63,417 nucleotides of DNA from Streptomyces sp. G-G2 (GTDB taxonomy: Bacteria > Actinomycetota > Actinomycetes > Streptomycetales > Streptomycetaceae): contig NZ_JASISO010000048.1 in the NCBI RefSeq assembly GCF_030063135.1, positions 1 through 63,417 on the forward strand, read 5' to 3'. Below the pieces are notes generated by a model, which worked only from the letters and a program-made list of their open reading frames with translations, was not told the origin of the DNA and searched no databases. Position numbers and translations under genes: made by a program. Shown one piece after another: positions 43,146 through 53,251 of the stretch (positions within the stretch are counted from its first letter, which is position 1; each line of letters opens with the position of its first letter).

Positions 43146-43922
43146 TCAGCTCGCGCCCCAGCCGCCGTCCAGGGCGAGGGACGCGCCGGTCAGGTAGCCG
43201 CTGTGCGGCCCGCACAGCCACAGCGCGGCCGCCGCCACCTCTTCCGGCTCGATCAGGCGTTTGATCGCGGACCGGGTCAGCAGCACGTCGGAGAGCACCT
43301 CGCCGGGGCTGATCCCGTGCGCGGCGGCCTGGTCGCGGATCTGGCCCTCGACCAGCGGCGTGCGGACGTACCCCGGACCGACGCAGTTGCTGGTCACCCC
43401 GTACGGGGCTCCCTCCAGCGCGGTGACCTTGCTCAGCCCCTCCAGGCCGTGCTTCGCGGCCACGTAGGCGGACTTGTAGGCGCTGGCCCGTACGCCGTGG
43501 ACGCTGGAGATGTTGACCACCCGGCCCCAGCCGCCCGCGTACATGTGCGGCAGGGTGCGCCGCAGCAGCAGGAACGGCGCGGTCACCATCACCCGCTGGA
43601 TCAGGTCGAAGCGCTCCGGCGGGAACGCGGTGAGCGGCGCCACGTGCTGCAGGCCCGCGCTGTTGACCAGGATGTCCATGGCGGCGGGCAGCCCCCCGAT
43701 CGCGTCAGGGTCGGCCAGGTCCACGACGTGCGGCCGCCCGCCCACCTCCTGGGCCACCGCCCCGGCCGCCTCCCCGTTGACGTCCACCACGTGCACCAGG
43801 GCCCCGGCGGCGGCCAGCGCCACCGCGCAGGCCCGCCCGATGCCGCTGCCCGCGCCCGTGACCAGGGCGACCCGCCCCGTGAGGCCGGCCGACGGGCCCG
43901 CCGAAGAAAATATGTTGGTCAT
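43146..43922 (-). CDS. Short-chain dehydrogenase, 3-hydroxybutyrate-dehydrogenase-like
   Basis: Predicted 258-aa Rossmann-fold oxidoreductase that would interconvert 3-hydroxybutyrate and acetoacetate with NAD. The cofactor motif is TGAGSGIGRACAVAL, NAG is in LVNSAGLQHVAP, the catalytic Ser lies in VNISSVHGVRAS and the Tyr/Lys pair in YKSAYVAAKHGLEGLSK. The C-terminal substrate-lid pattern (VEGQIRDQAAAHGISPGEVL) is typical of bacterial D-3-hydroxybutyrate dehydrogenases. ATG 43922 is selected from fold boundaries. The gene is divergent from the hydrogenase cluster. Confidence 0.85.
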   Translation of the reverse strand: MTNIFSSAGPSAGLTGRVALVTGAGSGIGRACAVALAAAGALVHVVDVNGEAAGAVAQEVGGRPHVVDLADPDAIGGLPAAMDILVNSAGLQHVAPLTAFPPERFDLIQRVMVTAPFLLLRRTLPHMYAGGWGRVVNISSVHGVRASAYKSAYVAAKHGLEGLSKVTALEGAPYGVTSNCVGPGYVRTPLVEGQIRDQAAAHGISPGEVLSDVLLTRSAIKRLIEPEEVAAAALWLCGPHSGYLTGASLALDGGWGAS

Positions 43923-44171
43923 GGCGCGACACAGTAGGCACCCGCGGGGGCCCCGGACATGGCGCTCACCACCACACTCCCGCACCCCGCCATGGTGACC
44001 CCCGCCGGGTGGCCGCGCCACCCCCGCCGACTGGCCGCCGGAACTCGCGCTTTCGAGTGACCCCGGCGCCGGGCTGCGGGGAGTCCGGGCGGACGTCCCC
44101 GACGATTCCCCTCGGCTGGGCATGCTCCGGTCACAGTTCGTCGCCGACTGCCCCGGCCGCAGGGAGATCGC

Positions 44172-45923
44172 GTGCACATCCTGCTCGTAGCGAGCGCCTT
44201 CAACAGCCTCAGCCAGCGCGTCCACGCCGAGCTCCGCGACCGCGGGCACAGCGTGGCCGTGGAACTCGTCCCGGCCGGACCCGGATCGCCCCCGGACCTC
44301 CGCGACGCCTCGCTGCGCGCCGCCGTCGAGCGCCACCGGCCGGACCTGATCCTGGCCCCGATGCTCCGGACGCCGATCCCGCGGGACGTGTGGTCCGCCC
44401 GTACCTGCCTGATCGTCCACCCCGGCCCCCCGGGCGACCGCGGCCCCTCCTCCCTCGACTGGGCCGTCCACGAGGGCGTCACCCGCTGGGGCGTGACCGT
44501 CCTCCAGGCCGACGAGCGGATGGACGCCGGCGCCGTCTGGGCCACCGCCGCCTGCGACCTCCCGCCCCTGGCCAAGAGCGACCTGTACCGCGGCGAGGTC
44601 GCCGACGCGGCCCTGGCCGCCGTCCTGCTGGCCGTCGACCGCTTCGCCTCCGGTACGTACGCACCCGAGCCCCAGCGCGACCCCGACCCCGGACAGAGCC
44701 CCGACGGGCCGTGCCGGACCCGCCCGTACTTCCGCCAGGAGCTGCGCCGCATCGACTGGCGGACCGCCACCACCGACGCCGTCGTCCGCACGCTCCGGGC
44801 CGCCGACTCGCAGCCCGGCGTGCTGGACGAACTGCTCGGCGCCGAGTGGTACCTGCACGGCGGGCACCCCGAACCCGCCCTGCGCGGCGAACCCGGCGAC
44901 CTCCTGGCCACCCGGGCGGGCGCGATCTGCCGGGCCACCATCGACGGCGCGGTCTGGATCCCCGAACTGCGGGCCCGGCGGGTGTCCGGGGAGCCCGCCC
45001 CCGTCAAGCTGCCCGCCGCCCTGGCGCTCGGCGCACTCCTGCCCGAGCTGCCGGAACTGCCCGCCCGCGGCCGTACCTGGGCCGACATCCACTACCGGGA
45101 AGAAGACGGCGCGGGCTTCCTGTCCTTCGCCTTCCCCGGCGGCGCGATGAGCACCGGCCAGTGCCGCCGCCTGCTGGCCGCCTACCGGGCCGCGCGCGCC
45201 CGGCCCACCTCGGTACTGGTGCTGGGCGGGACCAGGGACTTCTTCTCCAACGGCATCCACCTCGGCGTCATCGAAGCCGCCGCCGACCCCGCGGCGGAGT
45301 CCTGGGCGAACATCACCGCCATGGACGACCTGGTCGAGGCCGTGCTGACCACCTCGGACCGGCTCGTGGTGGCCGCCCTCGGCGGCAACGCGGCCGCGGG
45401 CGGCGCCATGCTCGCCCTCGCCGCCGACGAGGTCTGGTGCAGGTCGGGCGTGGTGCTCAACCCGCACTACCGCCTGATGGGGCTGTACGGCTCGGAGTAC
45501 TGGACCTACACCCTGGCCCGCCGGGTCGGGCCCGAGGCCGCGCACCGGCTCACCACCGAAGCGCTCCCGGTGTCCGCCGAGGCGGCCCGGACCCTGGGCC
45601 TGGTGGACCGTACGACGGCCTGCGCGCCCGGGGACTTCGCCGCGCAGACCCGACGGCACGCGGTCCGCCTCGCCGCCTCGCCCGGCGTCCAGGCACGGAT
45701 CGCGGCGAAGAAGGAGGCCCGGGACCGGGACGAGGCGCTGCGCCCGCTGGCCGCCCACCGGGAGGCGGAGCTGACCCGGATGCGCGCCACGTTCGACGAT
45801 CCGGACGCGCCCTACCACGCGCTGCGCCGGGATTTCGTCCGGAAGAACCCGGCTTCCGGCACCCCGCCGCACCTCGCCGCGGCCACCGCCTCCCGGCGCC
45901 GTGTCACTGGACTGGACGCATAA
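44172..45923 (+). CDS. hypX: HypX, hydrogenase maturation protein making the CO ligand
   Basis: Predicted 583-aa bifunctional enzyme. The N-terminal half is a formyl-transferase-like domain that handles formyl-tetrahydrofolate (MHILLVASAFNSLSQRVHAE, HPGPPGDRGPSSLDWAV). The C-terminal half is an enoyl-CoA hydratase/isomerase-like domain (SFAFPGGAMSTGQCRRLLAA, TRDFFSNGIHLGVIE, GGNAAAGGAMLALAADEVWC). HypX of this design supplies the carbonyl ligand of the NiFe site under aerobic conditions. GTG 44172 has AGGGAGA five bases upstream. It is the first gene of the hydrogenase cluster, 91 bases before the small-subunit gene, which fits an aerobic organism. Confidence 0.9.
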   Translation: MHILLVASAFNSLSQRVHAELRDRGHSVAVELVPAGPGSPPDLRDASLRAAVERHRPDLILAPMLRTPIPRDVWSARTCLIVHPGPPGDRGPSSLDWAVHEGVTRWGVTVLQADERMDAGAVWATAACDLPPLAKSDLYRGEVADAALAAVLLAVDRFASGTYAPEPQRDPDPGQSPDGPCRTRPYFRQELRRIDWRTATTDAVVRTLRAADSQPGVLDELLGAEWYLHGGHPEPALRGEPGDLLATRAGAICRATIDGAVWIPELRARRVSGEPAPVKLPAALALGALLPELPELPARGRTWADIHYREEDGAGFLSFAFPGGAMSTGQCRRLLAAYRAARARPTSVLVLGGTRDFFSNGIHLGVIEAAADPAAESWANITAMDDLVEAVLTTSDRLVVAALGGNAAAGGAMLALAADEVWCRSGVVLNPHYRLMGLYGSEYWTYTLARRVGPEAAHRLTTEALPVSAEAARTLGLVDRTTACAPGDFAAQTRRHAVRLAASPGVQARIAAKKEARDRDEALRPLAAHREAELTRMRATFDDPDAPYHALRRDFVRKNPASGTPPHLAAATASRRRVTGLDA

Positions 45924-46014
45924 GACGGAGCACTCGGACCGGTCGGCTGTTAACAAGAAGGGTGATGGCCGCCATGACGGCTTTCACCGCATACATCCCC
46001 AAGGAGGCATCCCC

Positions 46015-47079
<1,065 letters not shown>

Positions 47080-47193
47080 CCGGCACGGCCCCGGCCGGCC
47101 GGTAGCGCCCGTACCCCGGCGGATCCCGTACACCGCCGACTCCGTACGTCAGTACCTCCGTTACGCACCGAAGAAAGGTCACGGGAAGACACG

Positions 47194-48978
47194 ATGGCAC
47201 CGAAGACGAAGGCGGCCGGAGACGGCAGCGGCCTGGTGGAGATGGCCTGGGATCCGATCACCCGGATCGTGGGCAGCCTCGGCATCCACACGAAGATCGA
47301 CTTCAAGCAGAAGCGGGTCGCGGAGTGCTACAGCACCTCGTCGGTGTTCCGCGGGTACAGCGTCTTCATGCGCGGCAAGGACCCCCGCGACGCGCACTTC
47401 ATCACCAGCCGCATCTGCGGCATCTGCGGTGACAACCACGCCACGTGCTCGGTGTACGCGCAGAACATGGCGTACGGGGTCAAGCCCCCGCACCTCGCCG
47501 AGTGGATCATCAACCTCGGCGAGTCCGCGGAGTACATGTTCGACCACAACATCTTCCAGGAGAACCTGGTCGGGGTCGACTACTGCGAGAAGATGGTCCG
47601 CGAGACCAACCCGGGCGTCCTGGAACTCGCCGAGCGCACCCCCGCCCCGCACGCGGGCGAGCACGGCTTCAAGACCATCGCCGACATCATGCGCTCGCTC
47701 AACCCCATCGAGGGCGAGTTCTACCGCGAGGCGCTGCAAGTCAGCCGCTACACCCGCGAGATGTTCTGCCTGATGGAGGGCCGCCACGTGCACCCCTCCA
47801 CCCTCTACCCGGGCGGCGTCGGCACCATCGCCTCCGTCCAGCTCTTCACGGACTACATGAGCCGCCTCATGCGGTACTGCGAGTTCATGAAGCGCGTCGT
47901 CCCGCTCCACGACGACCTCTTCGACTTCTTCTACGAGGCCCTGCCCGGGTACGAGGAGGTCGGCCGCCGACGCGTGCTGCTGGGCTGCTGGGGCGCGCTC
48001 AACGACCCCGAGCACTGCGACTTCACCTACGCCAACATGACCGACTGGGGACGGAAGATGTTCGTCACCCCGGGCATCGTGGTGGACGGGAAGCTCGTCA
48101 CCAACGACCTCACCGAGATCAACCTCGGCATCCGGATCCTGCTCGGCAGTTCCTACTACGACGACTGGGAGGGGCAGGAGAAGTTCGTCACCCACGACCC
48201 CCTCGGCAACCCGGTCGACGCCCGTCACCCCTGGAACCAGCACACCATCCCGGCCCCGCAGAAGCGCAACTTCGACGACAAGTACAGCTGGGTGATGTCC
48301 CCGCGCTGGTTCGACGGCAAGGACCACCTCGCCCTGGACACCGGCGGCGGCCCCCTCGCACGGCTGTGGTCCACCGCCCTCTCGGGTCTGGTGCACACCG
48401 ACTACGTGCAGGCCACCGGCCACAGCGTGGTCATCACCCTGCCCCGCACCATGACCAAGCCCGAGACCCGCTTCGAGTGGAAGATCCCGAAGTGGAGCAA
48501 CGCGCTGGAGCGCAACCGCGCCCGCACGTACTTCCAGGCGTACGCGGCCGCCATCGCCCTGCACTGCGCCGAGAAGGGACTCGCGGAGGTCCGCGCCGGA
48601 CGCACCCAGACCTGGGAGAAGTTCGAGGTACCGGACGAGGGCCTGGGCGTCGGTTTCACCGAGGCCGTGCGCGGTGTGCTCTCGCACCACATGGTCATCC
48701 GCGACGGCAAGATCGCGAACTACCACCCCTACCCGCCGACCCCGTGGAACGCCAGCACCCGCGATACCTACGGGACCCCGGGACCGTACGAGGACGCCGT
48801 ACAGAACACCCCCATCTTCGAGGAGAACACCCCGGAGAACTTCAAAGGCATCGACATCATGCGCGCGGTGCGCAGCTTCGACCCCTGTCTGCCGTGCGGG
48901 GTCCACATGTACGTGGGCAAGGGCCAGACCGTGAAGCAGATGCACGTGCCCACCGGCCTGAGCGGACTGGGCGGATGA
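47194..48978 (+). CDS. hhyL: Group 1h [NiFe]-hydrogenase large subunit
   Basis: Predicted 594-aa catalytic subunit that binds the NiFe(CN)2CO centre. The L1 motif RICGICGDNH is at residues 73-82 and the L2 motif DPCLPCGVH at 563-571; all four Ni-binding Cys are present. A 23-residue tail follows His571 and must be removed by a maturation endopeptidase, matching the protease gene at 52496. It ends in an ATGA overlap with the next gene. The separate 114-base gap before it contains purine-rich GGGAAG ahead of ATG 47194. Confidence 0.95.
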   Translation: MAPKTKAAGDGSGLVEMAWDPITRIVGSLGIHTKIDFKQKRVAECYSTSSVFRGYSVFMRGKDPRDAHFITSRICGICGDNHATCSVYAQNMAYGVKPPHLAEWIINLGESAEYMFDHNIFQENLVGVDYCEKMVRETNPGVLELAERTPAPHAGEHGFKTIADIMRSLNPIEGEFYREALQVSRYTREMFCLMEGRHVHPSTLYPGGVGTIASVQLFTDYMSRLMRYCEFMKRVVPLHDDLFDFFYEALPGYEEVGRRRVLLGCWGALNDPEHCDFTYANMTDWGRKMFVTPGIVVDGKLVTNDLTEINLGIRILLGSSYYDDWEGQEKFVTHDPLGNPVDARHPWNQHTIPAPQKRNFDDKYSWVMSPRWFDGKDHLALDTGGGPLARLWSTALSGLVHTDYVQATGHSVVITLPRTMTKPETRFEWKIPKWSNALERNRARTYFQAYAAAIALHCAEKGLAEVRAGRTQTWEKFEVPDEGLGVGFTEAVRGVLSHHMVIRDGKIANYHPYPPTPWNASTRDTYGTPGPYEDAVQNTPIFEENTPENFKGIDIMRAVRSFDPCLPCGVHMYVGKGQTVKQMHVPTGLSGLGG

Positions 48979-49562
48979 GCGCCCCGGCCTCCGCCCCGGC
49001 CGCCACCTCCGCCCCCGCCGACGCGCGGCAGGCGGGCGCCCGGGTCGAGGAAGTACTGGAGCGGCTCGCCGCCACCGGGGACCGGGAGGTGTGCGCCGCC
49101 GCCGAGGAACTGGTCCGGGTCCTGATGGACTTCTACGGCGCCGGGCTCGCCCGCATCGTCGAACGGCTCGCCGCCGCCCCCGGCGGCCCGCCGGGCGGCC
49201 CCCTGCGCGGGCTGCTCGACGACGAACTCGTCACCGGCCTGCTCACCCTGCACGACCTGCACCCCGAGGACGTGCACGCCCGGATCGCCCGCGCCCTGGC
49301 GGCCGCAGCGGACCCGGTCGAGCTGATCGGCTTCGACGCGGCGAGCGGGATCCTGCGCCTGCGGCCCGCCGCCCCCGCCGAGTCCGGTGGCGGCGGCTGC
49401 GGCTGCCCGAGCACCGCGGCCACCGCCGTGAGGACCGTCGAGGACACCCTCGCCGCCTTCGCCCCCGAGGTCACCGCCGTGGAGATGGAACCGGCCGCGC
49501 CGCCGCAGCCCGCCCTGCTCCAGATCGGCACCCGCCCGCAGTCCCCGGCACGGGTGCCGTGA
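48975..49562 (+). CDS. NifU-like accessory protein of the hydrogenase cluster
   Basis: Predicted 195-aa protein. The N-terminal approximately 115 residues are helical (ARVEEVLERLAATGDREVCA, ELVRVLMDFYGAGLARIVER, HPEDVHARIARALAA). The C-terminal part resembles the NifU scaffold domain (GILRLRPAAP, GCGCPSTAATAVRTVEDTLA) with two Cys at 142 and 144, spaced as Cys-x-Cys rather than Cys-x-x-Cys. ATG 48975 overlaps the large-subunit stop. A role in Fe-S assembly or delivery to the small subunit is inferred from fold and position. Confidence 0.75.
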   Translation: MSAPASAPAATSAPADARQAGARVEEVLERLAATGDREVCAAAEELVRVLMDFYGAGLARIVERLAAAPGGPPGGPLRGLLDDELVTGLLTLHDLHPEDVHARIARALAAAADPVELIGFDAASGILRLRPAAPAESGGGGCGCPSTAATAVRTVEDTLAAFAPEVTAVEMEPAAPPQPALLQIGTRPQSPARVP

Positions 49563-50308
49563 ACGCGCCCGTGGAACGGCCCGCGCCGCTGGGCGCGGGC
49601 CCGGGCGGCCCCGGCGGCCCGCCCCCCTTCCGGACCGCCGCCCCGCACCGGTCCGGCGCCCGGCGCGGCCTGCGCCGCTTCACCGGACCGCGCCCCCCGC
49701 GCCAGGAGGTGTGCGAACTGTGCGGCGTGGCCGTCGCGGAGGAGCGCCACCGCCACCTCGTCGAGACCGAACGGCGCGCCCTGGTCTGCGCCTGCGTTCC
49801 TTGCGCCCTGCTGCTCGACCGGCCGGGCGCGGCCGTCGGCGGCCGGTTCCGCGCCGTACCCGACCGCTACCTCACCGACCCCGGCCACCGGCTCGACGAC
49901 GGCGCGTGGGACCTGCTGCGGATCCCGGTCGGCGTCGCGTTCTTCTTCCGCAACGCCGCCCTGGACCGGCTCGTCGCCTTCTACCCGAGTCCGGCCGGAG
50001 CCACCGAGAGCGAACTCGATCCGGAGACCTGGCAGACCGTACTCGGGGCGAGCGGGCTCGCCGCGCTCCTCGAACCCGACGTCGAGGCACTGCTGCTGCG
50101 CCGCTCCGGCGGCCGCACCACCTGCCATCTGGTCCCCATCGACATCTGCTACGAACTGGTGGGCCGGATGCGGATGTTGTGGCAGGGCTTCGACGGCGGC
50201 GCGGAGGCCCGCGCCGCCCTCGACACCTTCTTCGCCCAGGTCGAACGGCGCGCCAAGGCGCCCACGGCCGCGGCGCTCACCGCGGCGGCCGAGGCGGGGC
50301 GGTCATGA
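49559..50308 (+). CDS. DUF5947-type protein with rubredoxin-like cysteine clusters
   Basis: Predicted 249-aa protein of uncertain function found here inside the hydrogenase cluster. After a Pro/Gly/Arg-rich start it has CELC (Cys52, Cys55) and CACVPC (Cys77, Cys79, Cys82), a zinc-ribbon or rubredoxin-like set. A globular part follows (GVAFFFRNAALDRLVAFYPS, TTCHLVPIDICYELVGRMRM). Rubredoxin-like helpers occur in aerobic hydrogenase operons (HoxR/HupI type), so metal handling, protection from O2, or electron transfer is possible. GTG 49559 overlaps the previous stop (GTGA), and its own stop overlaps the next ATG. Confidence 0.7.
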   Translation: MNAPVERPAPLGAGPGGPGGPPPFRTAAPHRSGARRGLRRFTGPRPPRQEVCELCGVAVAEERHRHLVETERRALVCACVPCALLLDRPGAAVGGRFRAVPDRYLTDPGHRLDDGAWDLLRIPVGVAFFFRNAALDRLVAFYPSPAGATESELDPETWQTVLGASGLAALLEPDVEALLLRRSGGRTTCHLVPIDICYELVGRMRMLWQGFDGGAEARAALDTFFAQVERRAKAPTAAALTAAAEAGRS

Positions 50309-51009
50309 CCGACTTCACCTTCACCTGTACGGGGGTGCGCGCGGACCCCTACGCCGCCGGGCCCACGCTCCTGTTCCGGCTGCGGATCACCGCCACCCCG
50401 GGCACCCGGGTGCACGCCCTGGCGCTGCGCTGCCAGATGCGCATCGAACCGGCCCGGCGCGGCTACGGACCGGCCGAGGCCGAGGCCCTGGGCGACCTCT
50501 TCGGCGCCCGCTCCCGCTGGGGCACCACCCTCCAGCCCGTGCAGTTCGCCCAGGTCACCGCGATGGTCCCCAGCTTCACCGGGGAGACCGAGACCGACCT
50601 GGTCGTGCCCTGCACCTACGACATGGACATCGCGGCCACCCGCTACTTCAACGCCCTCGAAGACGGCGAGGTCCCCCTGCTGATGCTGTTCTCCGGCACG
50701 GCCTTCACCGGGGCCACCGGCTTCCACGTCGAACCCGTCCCCTGGGACCGCGAAGCCTCCCACCGGATGCCCGTCACCGTGTGGCGCGAGATGGTCGAGC
50801 AGCACTTCCCCGGCTGCGGCTGGCTGCGGCTGCCCCGCGACACCATGGACGACCTCCTCGCCTACCGCTCCCGGCACTCGCTCGCCTCGTGGGAGGCGAC
50901 CGTACGGTCCCTGCTCGACGCGGACGGTGCCGTGCGGGCGGCGGAGCCCGCCGACCCCGCCTGGGCCGGCGCCGTACTGCCCCGCGTCATCGAAAGGACG
51001 GCTCCGTGA
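50305..51009 (+). CDS. DUF6084-type hydrogenase-cluster protein
   Basis: Predicted 234-aa soluble protein of unknown function. Segments include FTCTGVRADPYAAGPTLLFR, LALRCQMRIEPARRGYG, FGARSRWGTTLQPVQF, VPCTYDMDIAATRYFNALED and VWREMVEQHFPGCGWLRLPR. It appears rich in beta strands with no membrane helices or signal peptide. ATG 50305 overlaps the stop of the previous gene (ATGA) and its stop overlaps the following GTG, so it should be made in fixed ratio with its neighbours. I recall this family only from Streptomyces-type hydrogenase loci. Confidence 0.65.
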   Translation: MTDFTFTCTGVRADPYAAGPTLLFRLRITATPGTRVHALALRCQMRIEPARRGYGPAEAEALGDLFGARSRWGTTLQPVQFAQVTAMVPSFTGETETDLVVPCTYDMDIAATRYFNALEDGEVPLLMLFSGTAFTGATGFHVEPVPWDREASHRMPVTVWREMVEQHFPGCGWLRLPRDTMDDLLAYRSRHSLASWEATVRSLLDADGAVRAAEPADPAWAGAVLPRVIERTAP

Positions 51010-52499
51010 CCGCGACGACCGCGCCCGCGACCGTGACGACCACGAACGCGACGACCACCCCCCTGGAGCCACGGTTCGCCCACGCCCGGCAGGTGGCCGA
51101 CGCGGTCCTCTTCGAGGGATACGTGCTCTACCCCTACCGGGCCTCCGCGGCCAAGAACCGGCTGCGCTGGCAGTTCGGCGTCCTGGTTCCGCCCGCCTGG
51201 GGCCCCGCGCACCACGAACACGCCTCCCAGCGGACCGAGATCCTGATGGAGCCGAAGGGATCCGCGTCCCTCGCCGTCGAGTTGCGCTTCCTGCACGCCC
51301 AGCGGCGCACGGTCCAACAGGCCCTGCCCGACGGTACGTTCGAGACCGTACCCGAACTGCACCTGCCCGACCGGGTGCTCGTGCCGTGGGACGAGGGCGC
51401 CGAGGAGCGGGTCGACGTATCCGTCCCGGTCGGCGAACTCATCGGGGCCGGGGCCCTGTTCCCCTTCGTCCGCCCGGCCCGCGAGGACACGGAGCGCGTC
51501 CTCGACGACACCGGCCGCACGGTCGGCCGGACGATCCGGCGGACCGAGGAGATCAGCGGCTCCCTGCGGCTCACCGCCACCGAACTCGACGGCCCCTACC
51601 GGGTCCTGAAGCTCACCGTCGTCGTGGAGAACACCAGCCCGTGGGCACCGGCCCCCGGCACCCCCGAAGCCGGCGACCGCGACGCCGCGCTGCCCCGCTC
51701 GCTGGTCGCCGCCCACCTGCTGCTCGGGCTCGACGCGGGCGGCTTCCTCTCGATGACCGACCCGCCCGAATGGGCCAAGGCGGCCGTCGCGGGCTGCGAC
51801 AACCAGCGCACCTGGCCCGTACTCGCCGGTGAACCCGGCCGCGCCGACGTGGTCCTGTCCTCCCCGATCATCCTGGAGGACCACCCCGCCATCGCCCCGG
51901 AGAGCGTCGGGGCGATGTACGACTCCACGGAGATCGACGAGATCCTCGCCCTGCGCACGGCGGCCCTGACCGACCAGGAGAAGCGCGAGGCACGCGGCAC
52001 CGACCCGCGCGCCGCCGCCGTCATCGACATGGCCGAATCGATGCCGCCCGAGGTGCTGGAGCGGCTCCACGGAGCGGTACGGGCCCTGCGCGAGGTCACC
52101 GGCGAGGCTATCGCGCCCGACCCGGCCGCCACGGCCGGCGTCAGTGCGCCGGAGCTCGAACTCTTCGACGACCAGGCGGTGTTCCGGCCCGAGAAGCCCT
52201 GGTGGGACCCGGCCCACACGGACCACGCCGACCCGGCCCGGGACCGTATCGACGTCGACGGGGTCTCGGTGGGTGCGGGCAGCCGCGTCCTGCTCCGGCC
52301 CGGCCCGCGGCGCACCGACGCCCAGGACCTGTTCCTGCACGGCCGCGCCGCACTGGTCGAAGCGGTCCTGCACGACGTCGACGGGGGAGTGCACCTCGCC
52401 GTCACCGTCGAGGGGGACCCGGGGGCCGACATCCGGCGCGAGCAGGGCCGGTTCCTCTACTTCCAGCCCGACGAGGTCACCCCGCTGGAGGGCGAGTGA
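51006..52499 (+). CDS. Hydrogenase-cluster hypothetical protein, 497 aa
   Basis: Predicted 497-aa cytoplasmic protein that I do not recognise as a characterised family. Distinct segments are HARQVADAVLFEGYVLYPYR, SAAKNRLRWQFGVLVPPAWG, VPELHLPDRVLVPWDEGAEE, LLGLDAGGFLSMTDPPEWAK and QDLFLHGRAALVEAVLHDVD. There are few Cys and no membrane segment. Overlapping GTGA junctions at both ends lock it between DUF6084 and the maturation protease. Possible roles are assembly scaffold or electron-transfer partner of the hydrogenase; both are guesses from position. Confidence 0.7.
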   Translation: MTATTAPATVTTTNATTTPLEPRFAHARQVADAVLFEGYVLYPYRASAAKNRLRWQFGVLVPPAWGPAHHEHASQRTEILMEPKGSASLAVELRFLHAQRRTVQQALPDGTFETVPELHLPDRVLVPWDEGAEERVDVSVPVGELIGAGALFPFVRPAREDTERVLDDTGRTVGRTIRRTEEISGSLRLTATELDGPYRVLKLTVVVENTSPWAPAPGTPEAGDRDAALPRSLVAAHLLLGLDAGGFLSMTDPPEWAKAAVAGCDNQRTWPVLAGEPGRADVVLSSPIILEDHPAIAPESVGAMYDSTEIDEILALRTAALTDQEKREARGTDPRAAAVIDMAESMPPEVLERLHGAVRALREVTGEAIAPDPAATAGVSAPELELFDDQAVFRPEKPWWDPAHTDHADPARDRIDVDGVSVGAGSRVLLRPGPRRTDAQDLFLHGRAALVEAVLHDVDGGVHLAVTVEGDPGADIRREQGRFLYFQPDEVTPLEGE

Positions 52500-53023
52500 A
52501 CGGCGCGAGCGCCCCCGGCGGCACCCTGATCGCCGGCATCGGCAACGTGTTCCTCGGCGACGACGGCTTCGGCGTGGAGACCCTCAGGCAACTGGCCGCG
52601 CACCCACTCCCCTCCACCGCGCAGGCCGTGGACTTCGGAGTGCGCGGGGTCCACCTCGCCTACCAGCTCCTCGACGGGTACGACACGCTCATCCTGCTCG
52701 ACGCGACCGCCCGCGGCGGCGCCCCCGGCACCCTCTACCTGATCGAGGCGGACGAGCCCGGCTCCGTCGAGCCCGGCAGGCCCGTCCTCGACGGCCACCA
52801 CATGTCCCCCGACGCGGTCCTCGCCCTGCTGGGCACGCTGTGCGAGGGCACCGGCGGCACCCCGCCCCGGCGCACCCTCGTCGTCGGCTGCGAACCCGCC
52901 CGCGTCGAGGAGGGCATCGGCCTGAGCGCGCCGGTGGCCGCCGCCGTGCCCGAGGCCGTACGCATGGTCCTCGGGCTGCTCCAGGAGCTGGAACCACCTC
53001 GTGAACTGAGGAGAACCCCATGA
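52496..53023 (+). CDS. Hydrogenase maturation endopeptidase (HyaD/HupD family)
   Basis: Predicted 175-aa protease that cleaves the C-terminal tail of the large subunit after Ni insertion. It has the family opening LIAGIGNVFLGDDGFGVETL with a Ni-sensing acidic residue (Asp/Glu after GD), the central VDFGVRGVHLAYQLLDGYDT (Gly rather than Gly-Thr context) and HHMSP as the third conserved region. GTG 52496 overlaps the upstream stop. Its substrate should be the tail following DPCLPCGVH of the large subunit encoded at 47194. Confidence 0.9.
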   Translation: MNGASAPGGTLIAGIGNVFLGDDGFGVETLRQLAAHPLPSTAQAVDFGVRGVHLAYQLLDGYDTLILLDATARGGAPGTLYLIEADEPGSVEPGRPVLDGHHMSPDAVLALLGTLCEGTGGTPPRRTLVVGCEPARVEEGIGLSAPVAAAVPEAVRMVLGLLQELEPPRELRRTP

Positions 53024-53124
53024 AGAAGGCCGTCATCGGCGGCGCGGCAGCCGCCGCCCTCGCCGCAGTGATCAAGCAGATCCTCCCCGACATCCGGCGC
53101 TACCTGAAGATGCGCCGGATGTGA
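53020..53124 (+). CDS. 34-residue small protein (DUF6893-type)
   Basis: A tiny reading frame starts at ATG 53020, which overlaps the protease stop (ATGA), with TGAGGAGA eight bases upstream. It encodes an Ala-rich hydrophobic segment (VIGGAAAAALAAVIKQILPD) and a strongly basic end (IRRYLKMRRM). It looks like a short amphipathic or single membrane-associated helix. I recall such small proteins (DUF6893) as common beside actinobacterial hydrogenase genes. The perfect overlap and ribosome site argue that it is translated. Function unknown; a membrane tether or assembly factor is possible. Confidence 0.7.
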   Translation: MKKAVIGGAAAAALAAVIKQILPDIRRYLKMRRM

Positions 53125-53251
53125 CGGCACGCTCCCCGCGGCCCCGGCGCCCGAATGGCGTACGGGGCGCGCCGCCCGTCGGCGTGCCGAGCGCCCCGCC
53201 CGCGTCCTGCCGGTCTAATGAGCCCCGGCAGGACGGCAGGACGGAGCTCCG

